A stretch of 35,652 bases of DNA from Alistipes sp. (GTDB taxonomy: Bacteria > Bacteroidota > Bacteroidia > Bacteroidales > Rikenellaceae). Below are positions 17,124 to 24,552 of this stretch, one piece after another. The stretch lies in assembly GCA_017501625.1 (NCBI GenBank), contig JAFVWO010000085.1, forward strand, positions 1-35,652, given 5' to 3'. Each line of letters opens with the position of its first letter. Position 1 is the stretch's first letter. Under the pieces are notes generated by a model. The model made no database searches. It worked only from the letters and a program-made list of their open reading frames with translations, and had not been told where the DNA came from. The translations under genes and the position numbers were made by a program.

Positions 17124-17170
17124 ATATTTACATTCCCTCCAAACCTCCCTTTGGCAAAGGGAGGCTTGTG
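17124..17170. repeat. 47-bp interspersed repeat, copy 1 (CCTCCCTTT hairpin)
   Basis: It matches 32614-32660 at 46 of 47 positions. The core hairpin is CCTCCCTTT (17144-17152), loop GGC, AAAGGGAGG (17156-17164). Non-coding. Confidence 0.85.
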
Positions 17171-17259
17171 CCTTGCTCGCCTATGGCGACTGAGGTTGCT
17201 GGATATGCACCATAGGTATTGTACAATATTTCGAGAGGGTGTTATCGCCCTATGTAATT

Positions 17260-17985
17260 TTACTTGTGTGGCAAGACAAACTCCACCTCCTTGAAGGCGT
17301 ACTCTCGTATGGCGCTATCGTCGTGCTCCAAGAGTAGTTCGCCAGAGGGTCGCACACCGCGTATTGTCGCCGTAAACCTCTCACCCGAGGGGTAGGCGTA
17401 GGTGTGGCGCTCGTCGAGGTGGTACATAGTGGCACGGTAGAGCTCCTCGATACCCCTCTTGTCGCCCGCCTCGAGCTGAGAGTAGAGGCGTTGCAGGTGT
17501 GCCATGAATGTGGTTAGCACCTCCTTGCGGTCAAATGTAGTGCCGCGCACCGTAGCCATAGAGGTGGGGTTGGGAAGGTCGTCGGGGAAGGTCGTCTGGT
17601 TGACGTTTAGACCTATGCCCACGATGGTGCGCGCGAGGGTGTCGCCCGCGAGCGCGTGCTCGATAAGCACCCCCACAATCTTTCGGTCACCGGCGTATAT
17701 GTCGTTTGTCCACTTTATGCGGCACGCGATGTCGTAATCCGCAAGTGTGGCGACGAGAGCGAGGGCTACGACCTCGGAGAGAAGAAACTGCTCGACGATA
17801 GGCAGAAAGGTGGGGGTGAGAACAACGGAGAAGGTGAGATTGTCGCCCTCGGTGCTATGCCACGAGTGTCCGCGCTGCCCGCGCCCCGAGGTTTGGTGCT
17901 CAGCCCAGATGATGTCCATATGGCCGTAGCGACGGTCGTGGGCATCGTCGTTAGTGGAAGTCGTTGTCGCCTTATGGTATATCAT
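17260..17985 (-). CDS. birA: Biotin--[biotin carboxyl-carrier protein] ligase
   Basis: Activates biotin with ATP to biotinyl-AMP and transfers it to the carrier lysine of biotin-dependent carboxylases. 241 residues, catalytic and C-terminal domains only. Motifs: TSTND near 9-13, the adenylate loop GRGQRGHSW at 34-42, IKWTNDIY at 90-97, KIVGVLIE at 102-109 and GIGLNVNQ at 123-130. The N-terminal winged-helix domain of the dual-function E. coli BirA is absent, so it should not itself repress biotin genes. It diverges from the cyclotransferase gene across 91 bp with facing -7 boxes. Its stop lies inside a 21-bp direct repeat. Confidence 0.95.
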   Translation of the reverse strand: MIYHKATTTSTNDDAHDRRYGHMDIIWAEHQTSGRGQRGHSWHSTEGDNLTFSVVLTPTFLPIVEQFLLSEVVALALVATLADYDIACRIKWTNDIYAGDRKIVGVLIEHALAGDTLARTIVGIGLNVNQTTFPDDLPNPTSMATVRGTTFDRKEVLTTFMAHLQRLYSQLEAGDKRGIEELYRATMYHLDERHTYAYPSGERFTATIRGVRPSGELLLEHDDSAIREYAFKEVEFVLPHK

Positions 17986-18013
17986 GGTGTTAAAATGGTG
18001 TTAATTTATCGTT

Positions 18014-18021
18014 CAAAGATA
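18014..18021 (-). promoter_or_regulatory. -7 box for birA in divergent promoter
   Basis: TATCTTTG on the - strand, 28 nt before the birA ATG. No TTG lies at the usual upstream distance. It forms one arm of an 11-bp inverted repeat (one mismatch) with the facing box at 18043-18050. Confidence 0.6.
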
Positions 18022-18042
18022 GCCATTTTCCGCTAAAAAGGT

Positions 18043-18050
18043 TATCTTTG
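18043..18050 (+). promoter_or_regulatory. -7 box for the cyclotransferase operon in divergent promoter
   Basis: TATCTTTG on the + strand, 26 nt before the ATG at 18077. The predicted start is near 18056. No good -33 element is visible; that region overlaps the opposing box. Confidence 0.6.
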
Positions 18051-18076
18051 TGCGGTAATTTATTATTATTTAAGGT

Positions 18077-18889
18077 ATGATAGGCTTAAAACACGTTAAT
18101 ATATTGACCCTTCTCGTGGCTGTGGCACTCATGGCTTGTGGCGGAGCCAAGAGTAAGAGCCGCGAGGCCAAGACCGATGCCGATGCCGAGCCACAGCGCG
18201 CAGAGCTCTACGACTACAGCGTGGTTAAGGAGTATCCCCATGCCACGGAGAGCTACACGCAGGGCTTGGAGTATAAGGATGGCGTAATGTGGGAGGGCAC
18301 AGGTCGTGAGAGGCACTCACACCTGCAACGCATAGATATGCTCTCGGGCAGGGTGGACATCGTAGCCTCGCTCCCCGATGATGAGTTTGGTGAGGGCATC
18401 ACGCACTTCCGCGACCGCATATATCAGCTCACATGGCTCTCGCGCCGTGCCCACGTATACGACCTCAGCGGCAAGGAGATTAAAACAATAGCCTATCGTG
18501 GTGAGGGATGGGGCATAACGACAGATGGTAGCAACCTATACCTCTCGGACGGCACCTCGACGATACGTCGCGTAGACCCCGAGACGTTCGATACGTTGGA
18601 GTCGATATGTGTGACCTTCGATGGCGCACCGCTCGACCTTATCAACGAGCTCGAGTGGGTTGATGGCCACATCTGGGCAAACATATACCTCACGGATGCC
18701 ATAGTGGAGATAGACCCCAAGACAGGTATTGTGTTGGGGTATGTCGACCTCCCCGACTTGCGCCTACGACTCAAGGACAACCCCGAGGCCGAGGCGTGCA
18801 ATGGCATAGCATACAACCCCGCAACAGGTCACTTCTACGTCACAGGAAAGCAGTGGAACAGACTCTTCGAGATAGAGATAAAAAAGTAG
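18077..18889 (+). CDS. Glutaminyl-peptide cyclotransferase-like lipoprotein
   Basis: The family converts N-terminal glutamine to pyroglutamate using a five-bladed propeller fold. 270 residues with a lipobox ending ALMAC (Cys21), so it is probably anchored in the outer or periplasmic membrane face. Family motifs: PHATESYTQGLEY near 54-66, GEGWGITTDG, INELEWVDGHIWAN and a closing NGIAYNPATGHFYVTGKQW. First gene of an apparent operon; the methyltransferase-domain gene starts 4 nt after its stop. Substrate in this organism is unknown. Confidence 0.9.
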   Translation: MIGLKHVNILTLLVAVALMACGGAKSKSREAKTDADAEPQRAELYDYSVVKEYPHATESYTQGLEYKDGVMWEGTGRERHSHLQRIDMLSGRVDIVASLPDDEFGEGITHFRDRIYQLTWLSRRAHVYDLSGKEIKTIAYRGEGWGITTDGSNLYLSDGTSTIRRVDPETFDTLESICVTFDGAPLDLINELEWVDGHIWANIYLTDAIVEIDPKTGIVLGYVDLPDLRLRLKDNPEAEACNGIAYNPATGHFYVTGKQWNRLFEIEIKK

Positions 18890-18893
18890 CGAT

Positions 18894-19790
18894 ATGAGCA
18901 GTGTTAAGGAGCGAATTGAGGCGCTATGGGAGCGCCATATAATAGTTAAGGATGCCGCCATAGGCACAACGCTTGTGGGCGCACGTCGCGATGTTGTGGC
19001 CGATGTGCTCTCTATCACCGAGCCTGAGCGCGTGGTGGCGATGTACGAGGCCTCGATAAAGGCCGGAGCTACGATAATTACAACCAACACCTTCCTTTCG
19101 GACCCGCTGATGCTTAAGTCGTGTGGTGTGACGGCAACAACCGACGAGGTTGTGGCGGCGGCTGTTGCTGCGGCACGCCAAGCACGCGAGAAGAGCGAGA
19201 AGGAGGTATTCATCGCAGGCTCTATAGGCCCCTCGACACGCAACATATCGCTTGCCATAGACCTCACGGAGCAGGAGTTGCGTGACTCGTATCGCACGCT
19301 TATCGAGGCCCTCGACCGCGAGGGTGTCGACATCTTCCTCATAGAGAGCATCACCGATGTGCGTAATGCCGAGATTGCTGCGGAGCTATGTCGCGAGATT
19401 GCACCCGCAAGGCCGATAATATTCTCTGCCGTACTCTCAAAGATTGGGGGCTTGCTCATCTCGGGGCGCTCGGTGGAGAAGTATGTCGAGGATGTATCGA
19501 AGTTCGAGCCTTTAGCCATAGGCTTCAACTGCTCGCACGGTGTGAAAAATATTGTCGATAACATCGAGCTGCTTACGCGCTACACCTCGTTGCCTACGTA
19601 TGCCGCACCTTCGGCAGGTCTCCCCGATGCCAAGGGGCGCTATGCCGAGACTGCAAAGAAACATACCGAGACGTTGCGCACGGCTGCCGAGCGTGGCATG
19701 CTAAGCATCGTGGGTGGCTGCTGCGGTACGACAGCGGAGTATACACGCAGCGTAGCACAGATGGCACGCCACTATAAACCACGTAAATAA
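18894..19790 (+). CDS. Stand-alone homocysteine S-methyltransferase domain protein
   Basis: TIM-barrel enzyme of the type that forms the N-terminal module of cobalamin-dependent MetH and the betaine/S-methylmethionine methyltransferases. 298 residues. The three zinc-binding cysteines are present: Cys213 in GFNCSHG and Cys276-Cys277 in GGCCGTT. The early motif is KDAAIGTTL, with NTF at 65-67. No cobalamin- or folate-binding domains follow, so the methyl donor is not revealed. It is tightly coupled (4 nt) to the upstream lipoprotein and 6 nt from the amidohydrolase, implying one transcript. Confidence 0.9.
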   Translation: MSSVKERIEALWERHIIVKDAAIGTTLVGARRDVVADVLSITEPERVVAMYEASIKAGATIITTNTFLSDPLMLKSCGVTATTDEVVAAAVAAARQAREKSEKEVFIAGSIGPSTRNISLAIDLTEQELRDSYRTLIEALDREGVDIFLIESITDVRNAEIAAELCREIAPARPIIFSAVLSKIGGLLISGRSVEKYVEDVSKFEPLAIGFNCSHGVKNIVDNIELLTRYTSLPTYAAPSAGLPDAKGRYAETAKKHTETLRTAAERGMLSIVGGCCGTTAEYTRSVAQMARHYKPRK

Positions 19791-19796
19791 CATGTC

Positions 19797-20903
19797 ATGA
19801 ATAGTATAGAACTACGCCGCGAGTTACATCGCCATCCCGAGCTGTCGTTCGAGGAGCATCGCACGCAGAGAACCATAATGGAGGCTCTTGCTGCCGAGGG
19901 TATCGCTTGTCGTCCTATAGCGGGGACGGGAGTATTGGCTAAGATTGAGGGGGCGCGAGGTAATCATCGTCGCGCTGTGGTGCTTCGTGCCGATATTGAT
20001 GCCCTGCCCGTTACGGAGCAGAATGATGTGTCGTTTCGCTCGGAGAATGAGGGTGTTATGCATGCCTGCGGCCACGATATGCACGCGGCCATGCTCTTTG
20101 GAGTGTTGCAGGCGCTGAGCCGTGAGCGTGACTTCGAGGGTACGCTCTTAGGTATCTTCCAGCCCGGCGAGGAACTTAACCCCGGGGGTGCTTCGTTGGT
20201 ACTCAAGGAGCGACCCTTCGAGGGGTATGACGTAGCAGCAGTTGTAGGTCAACATGTAGATGCGCGTTTGGAGGTTGGAGAAATAGGCATTTGTCCCGGA
20301 AAGTTTATGGCCTCGAACGATGAGTTGCGCTTCTATGTGCGTGGTCGTGGTGGCCATGCGGCACGTCGTGGCGACATTAAGGATACGGTGACGGCCATGT
20401 GTGACCTCGTTGTACGTACCACAGCCCTCAATACGCCTGATGCTGTGGTGTCGGTGGGGCGTGTTATTGCCGAGGGTGCTACGAATGTGATTCCCGATAT
20501 GGTGTCGGCCGAGGGCACGATGCGCACGTTTGATGCTGAGGAGAGGGAGCGCATATATGCACTCCTGCGTGCCAATGCTAAGGCTGTCGAAGAGAGGTAT
20601 GAGGTTGAGGTCGAGGTCGACATAAACCGAGGCTATCCCTCTGTTGTCAATGATGTCATGCTCGCGTATGAGGCTATGATTGTTGCTGCGGACGAGGGTG
20701 TTGCGGTGCGCGAGCTTCAGCGCATACCTATGGCCGAGGATTTCGGCTATTATACGGAGTGTTACCCATCGCTCTTCTATCGCTTGGGTGTAGGTGCTGC
20801 GGCGGGAGGGTCGCATACATCGACATTTCTGCCTGACGAGGATGCTATAGCCGTTGGCGAGAGAGTGATGCGTAGGATGGCGCTCCACATACTTAATAAA
20901 TAA
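19797..20903 (+). CDS. M20-family amidohydrolase (N-acyl-amino-acid / hippurate type)
   Basis: Metal-dependent hydrolase of N-acylated amino acids or short peptides. 368 residues, no signal peptide, so cytoplasmic. Motifs: RRELHRHPELSFEE at 7-20; metal ligands Cys91 and His93 in HACGHDMHAAM; FQPGEE with Glu125/Glu126; His153 in VGQHV; and the C-terminal GGSHTSTF histidine. The Cys-containing motif points to the M20D subgroup (amidohydrolase/hippuricase) rather than DapE. It ends the three-gene cluster; its TAA (20901-20903) overlaps the first bases of repeat element copy B. Confidence 0.9.
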   Translation: MNSIELRRELHRHPELSFEEHRTQRTIMEALAAEGIACRPIAGTGVLAKIEGARGNHRRAVVLRADIDALPVTEQNDVSFRSENEGVMHACGHDMHAAMLFGVLQALSRERDFEGTLLGIFQPGEELNPGGASLVLKERPFEGYDVAAVVGQHVDARLEVGEIGICPGKFMASNDELRFYVRGRGGHAARRGDIKDTVTAMCDLVVRTTALNTPDAVVSVGRVIAEGATNVIPDMVSAEGTMRTFDAEERERIYALLRANAKAVEERYEVEVEVDINRGYPSVVNDVMLAYEAMIVAADEGVAVRELQRIPMAEDFGYYTECYPSLFYRLGVGAAAGGSHTSTFLPDEDAIAVGERVMRRMALHILNK

Positions 20904-21208
20904 GAGGTTGAATAAAAAGTGTATTTCTGCGTTCTTTGTTGTGAAAAGGTAGCATCTACTGCCGCTAACAAATTATCTCGGCAATGGGCAGTACGGTTTA
21001 GTACAGCCCATCGCCTCGAAATTTGCCGAGCGTTGCATCTACTACCTTTTGACAACAAATTATGGGAGTGAAAAGGCATCATCTGCTGCCGCTAACGAAT
21101 TTTCACGGCAATGGACAGTACGGTTTAGTATAGCCCATCGCCTCGAAATTTGCCGAGCGTGAGCAGTGAAAAGGTACTTAAGCCTAAATCTACATCTTTT
21201 TATTCAAC
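20902..21208 (+). repeat. Interspersed palindromic element, copy B (about 307 bp, enlarged interior)
   Basis: The left end, AAGAGGTTGAATAAAAAG (20902-20919), is identical to copy A. The right end, CTTTTTATTCAAC (21196-21208), is followed by a diverged ATCATGG. About 20 further bases next to the right end (CCTAAATCTACAT) match copies A and C, but the interior is different and contains two tandem structured units. It fills most of the 20904-21227 gap before rnr. Confidence 0.82.
20941..21160 (+). repeat. Two structured tandem units inside element copy B
   Basis: Units at 20941-21033 and 21068-21160 are each 93 bp, differ at about 8 positions and are offset by 127 bp. In unit 1, CTCGGCAA pairs with TTGCCGAG, enclosing ATGGGC..GTAC paired with GTAC..GCCCAT around a GGTTTA loop. 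Unit 2 keeps most of this pairing with some changes. Confidence 0.8.
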
Positions 21209-21227
21209 ATCATGGTAATTTGGAAAC

Positions 21228-23378
21228 ATGGGAAAGAAGAGAAATAAGAGGGGAAACAACCGCGATGAACGAGCATCGTTCATTGTAGATATGTTTCGTG
21301 AGTTCCCCGACACGAAATTTTCACTAAAACACCTTGCCGCGGCCTCGGGAGGTGCGGATAGGGATGGTCGCACGATAACCTTCGCTATCGTGCGCCAGCT
21401 TATCGAGGATGGCTATGTCGAGGAGGTAGCGCGTAGCAAGTATCGTCTGTCGCGCTCGGCAATGCCTCGCTATGAGGGTGTCGTTACAAGTGTCTCACCC
21501 GGGATGTTGTACGTAGAGGTTGAGGCGCTGGAGAGTGATGTATATGTTGCGCGTCGCAATGGTGCGGGGGCCTTGGATGGCGACCGTGTTAAGGTTGCCG
21601 TGGCACGTCGCTCGCGCGATGGGGAGCTTGAGGGCACCATCACCGAGGTTGTGGAGCGTAGCCATAGACCCTATATAGGCACGGCGCAGGTGACAACCAA
21701 CTCTATCTTCCTCTCACCCGATACACGCCGTATAGGTGTGGATATACGCCTCGAGCGTAGGCGCTATCCCGAGGTTGAGGATGGCGATAAGATTGCCGTG
21801 AGGGTTGTTTCGTGGGATGATGGCGAGCGCCTCCCCGAGGGAGAGCTTGTCGAGCGCCTCGGTCGTGCCGGTGATAACGACACGGAGATGCATGCCATAC
21901 TTGCGGAGTTCGACCTGCCCTACCGCTTCGAGAGGGATGTGGTGGCCGCGGCTGAGCGCATAGCAGGAGAGATAACCGACGATGAGATAGCCAAACGCCG
22001 AGATATGCGTGCGGTTACGACTATGACGATAGACCCGGCCGATGCTAAGGACTTCGACGATGCGTTGTCGTTGCGTAAGGTTAAGGAGGGTGTATGGGAG
22101 GTAGGTGTGCATATTGCCGACGTGTCGCATTATGTCTTGCCCGGCTCCGTTATCGACGATGAGGCCGTTGAGCGTGCTACGTCGGTATATCTTGTCGACC
22201 GCACGGTGCCTATGTTGCCGGAGAGGTTGTGTAACGACCTGTGTTCGCTACGTCCGAATGAGGATAAACTCTCGTTCTCGGCTGTGTTTACGCTTAACGA
22301 CGATGCCGAGATTTTGGACGAGTGGTTCGGGCGTACCGTTATACATTCCAATCGACGCTTTACGTATGAGGAGGCACAGGAGGTTATCGAGAGGGGTGCA
22401 GGAGAGTATGCCGAGGAGATAACGACACTCAACCGCTTGGCTCAGACACTTCGCAAGGAGCGTTTCCGTCATGGTGCCATCGCCTTTGAGCGCGACGAGG
22501 TACGCTTTCGCTTGGACGAGAAGGGTAGACCTTTAGGTGTTTATATGAAGGTGCAGAAGGAGGCAAATCAGCTTATCGAGGAGTTTATGCTCTTGGCTAA
22601 CCGCCGTGTTGCGGAGTTCTGCGCACACCGCATAGCGAATGGTCGTCGTGTGCCCCGACCTATGGTATATCGTGTTCACGACGAGCCCTCGGAGGATAAG
22701 CTCGGTCGTTTCCGCGACTTCGCCCTGCGCTTCGGTCACTATTTCAAGGCATCGAAGGGTCGCGCTGTGGCTAAGGAGATGAACAAGCTCCTAAAGAGTA
22801 TTGCGGGCAGTGCTGAGGCTAATGCCATAACGACACTCGCCGTGCGCAGCATGGCAAAGGCTGTATATACGACGGATAATATCGGTCACTATGGCTTGGC
22901 ATTCCCCTACTATACGCATTTCACCTCGCCCATACGTCGCTATCCCGACATCATGGTACACCGCATCCTTGCTGCCTACCTTGCTGGCGAGAAACGCATG
23001 GATAAGAAACACTTGGAGCAGCTGTGCCAGCACTCCACTGAGCGCGAGATATTGGCTTCGGATGCCGAGCGTGCGAGCATCAAGTATAAGATGGCTGAGT
23101 TTATGAAGGATCGCATCGGCGAGGAGTTTGAGGGTGTAGTGTCGGGCATGACGGAGTGGGGCTTATACGTGGAACTCGACGATACACATGTTGAGGGCAT
23201 GGCCTTACTGCGCGATATCGACGATGACGACTACTACCGCTTCGACGAGGCTCGCTATGAGGTTGTGGGTCGCTCCTCTGGCATACGTCTAACGCTTGGC
23301 AGCCGTGTGCGCGTGCGTGTCAAGAGCGTAGACCTCAATCGTCGCACTCTGGATTTCAAATTGTTACTGAACAACTAA
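21228..23378 (+). CDS. rnr: Ribonuclease R (RNB-family 3'-5' exoribonuclease)
   Basis: Processive exoribonuclease that degrades structured RNA. 716 residues. A basic N-terminus and winged-helix-like region lie at 1-75, cold-shock domains at about 80-225, the RNB catalytic domain at about 258-585 with the metal-binding Asp cluster DPADAKDFDDAL at 269-280 and HFTSPIRRYPD, and a C-terminal S1 domain at about 630-713 (FEGVVSGMTEWGLYVEL). The ATG at 21228 is used; another ATG at 21212 is in a different frame. mqnC follows 14 nt after its stop. The promoter was not located; the upstream region is repeat element copy B. Confidence 0.96.
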   Translation: MGKKRNKRGNNRDERASFIVDMFREFPDTKFSLKHLAAASGGADRDGRTITFAIVRQLIEDGYVEEVARSKYRLSRSAMPRYEGVVTSVSPGMLYVEVEALESDVYVARRNGAGALDGDRVKVAVARRSRDGELEGTITEVVERSHRPYIGTAQVTTNSIFLSPDTRRIGVDIRLERRRYPEVEDGDKIAVRVVSWDDGERLPEGELVERLGRAGDNDTEMHAILAEFDLPYRFERDVVAAAERIAGEITDDEIAKRRDMRAVTTMTIDPADAKDFDDALSLRKVKEGVWEVGVHIADVSHYVLPGSVIDDEAVERATSVYLVDRTVPMLPERLCNDLCSLRPNEDKLSFSAVFTLNDDAEILDEWFGRTVIHSNRRFTYEEAQEVIERGAGEYAEEITTLNRLAQTLRKERFRHGAIAFERDEVRFRLDEKGRPLGVYMKVQKEANQLIEEFMLLANRRVAEFCAHRIANGRRVPRPMVYRVHDEPSEDKLGRFRDFALRFGHYFKASKGRAVAKEMNKLLKSIAGSAEANAITTLAVRSMAKAVYTTDNIGHYGLAFPYYTHFTSPIRRYPDIMVHRILAAYLAGEKRMDKKHLEQLCQHSTEREILASDAERASIKYKMAEFMKDRIGEEFEGVVSGMTEWGLYVELDDTHVEGMALLRDIDDDDYYRFDEARYEVVGRSSGIRLTLGSRVRVRVKSVDLNRRTLDFKLLLNN

Positions 23379-23392
23379 TAAATCGTGTGGTT

Positions 23393-24484
23393 ATGAGTAG
23401 CATGGATGCAATATTAGAAAAGGCTTTGGAGCGCCAGCCGCTAACACGCGAGGAGGCCTATGAGTTATACGATAATGCTCCGTTGCAGCTGCTGTGTGGT
23501 GTTGCCGATACACTGCGTAGGAGTGCTGTGAGGGATGCTTCGGTGGTGACGTGGCAGATAGACAGAAACGTCAACATCACGAATGTATGTAAGTCGGGGT
23601 GTAAGTTCTGCAACTTCCACTGCAAGCCTCACGAGGAGACGAAGGCCTATATCACGACTATGGCGGAGTATCGCACGAAGATAGATGAAGCCCTCGCTTT
23701 GGGTGCCGATCAACTACTCCTGCAGGGCGGCCTGCACCCGCGTCTTGGTATAGAGTTCTACGAGAAGCTGTTTTCGCAGATAAAGAGGGAGTATCCCGCG
23801 TTGAGACTCAATGCCTTGGGAGCACCCGAGGTGTCACATATAGCCGCCATTAGCGGTATAACAACGCTCGAGGCACTACAGCGCCTCAAGGCTGCGGGCT
23901 TGGACACACTCCCGGGTGCCGGTGCCGAGATTCTCGCTGAGGATGTGCGCAAGCGCATATCTCCTGCGAAACCTACGGCCAAGGAGTGGGTGCTTGTCAT
24001 GCACGAGGCGCATAAGCTCGGCATACCGACGACGGCAACGATGATGTATGGCCATGTGGAGACACCGCATCAGAGGGTTGACCACCTTATAACGATACGC
24101 GACCTTCAGGCGCGTAAACCCGAGGGCTCGCGCGGATTTACTGCCTTCATACCGTGGGTGTTCTGCCCCACGGGTACGCGCCTTGAGGCTGAGGGTGTGG
24201 CCCCGCGCTTCTCGGCCACGGAGTATCTGCGCATCATAGCCATGAGCCGCATTGTGTTGCACAACATCACAAACATCCAAGCATCGTGGCTCACGGTGGG
24301 TAAGGAGGTTGCCGAGATAGCACTGCATAGCGGTGCTAACGATATGGGCTCGATAATGATTGAGGAGAATGTTGTCTCGTCGGCAGGGGCCACTACGCGC
24401 TTCGACCGCGAGGCGATGGAGGCAACCATCCGCCGTGCAGGATTTACACCACAACTGCGCGACCAGCTTTATAACTACCGATAG
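23393..24484 (+). CDS. mqnC: Cyclic dehypoxanthinyl futalosine synthase (radical SAM)
   Basis: Radical-SAM enzyme of the futalosine route to menaquinone that cyclises dehypoxanthine futalosine. 363 residues from the ATG at 23393 (a GTG two codons earlier is less likely). The [4Fe-4S] ligands are Cys66, Cys70 and Cys73 (CKSGCKFC). Other family motifs are LLLQGGLHP, GAGAEIL, TTATMMYGHVE, FIPWVF and GANDMGSIMIEENV. Related CofH/MqnE proteins share the Cys motif, but the conserved C-terminal segment fits MqnC best. It is probably cotranscribed with rnr and ends at a long hairpin shared with the convergent peroxidase gene. Confidence 0.92.
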   Translation: MSSMDAILEKALERQPLTREEAYELYDNAPLQLLCGVADTLRRSAVRDASVVTWQIDRNVNITNVCKSGCKFCNFHCKPHEETKAYITTMAEYRTKIDEALALGADQLLLQGGLHPRLGIEFYEKLFSQIKREYPALRLNALGAPEVSHIAAISGITTLEALQRLKAAGLDTLPGAGAEILAEDVRKRISPAKPTAKEWVLVMHEAHKLGIPTTATMMYGHVETPHQRVDHLITIRDLQARKPEGSRGFTAFIPWVFCPTGTRLEAEGVAPRFSATEYLRIIAMSRIVLHNITNIQASWLTVGKEVAEIALHSGANDMGSIMIEENVVSSAGATTRFDREAMEATIRRAGFTPQLRDQLYNYR

Positions 24485-24489
24485 ATTAG

Positions 24490-24543
24490 GCGTTAAACGA
24501 ATTATGGGCACATCCTAAGATGTGCCCATAATTCGTTTAACGC
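24490..24543. terminator. 25-bp perfect hairpin between convergent genes
   Basis: Left arm 24490-24514 (GCGTTAAACG...GCACATC) and right arm 24519-24543 are exact reverse complements around a CTAA loop. It begins 6 nt after mqnC and ends 9 nt before the peroxidase stop. There is no clear T run, but the length suggests a strong bidirectional barrier or RNA-stabilising end. Confidence 0.8.
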
Positions 24544-24552
24544 TGTTAGCGA

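Larger units (their letters stand above)
16954..17263. repeat. 21-bp direct repeats bracketing a palindrome-rich spacer
   Basis: Identical 21-bp copies lie at 16954-16974 and 17243-17263; both begin TATCGCCCTATG and end TTTTAC. The second copy contains the birA stop codon (17260-17262). The 268 bp between them hold the cruciform at 16997-17050 and the CCTCCC repeat at 17124-17170, and no ORF. Confidence 0.8.

Noticed and set aside
18764-19564. 266-codon open frame on the - strand opposite the methyltransferase gene
   Set aside because: Ser/Ala-rich translation typical of an antisense shadow; the + strand frame has the three zinc cysteines.
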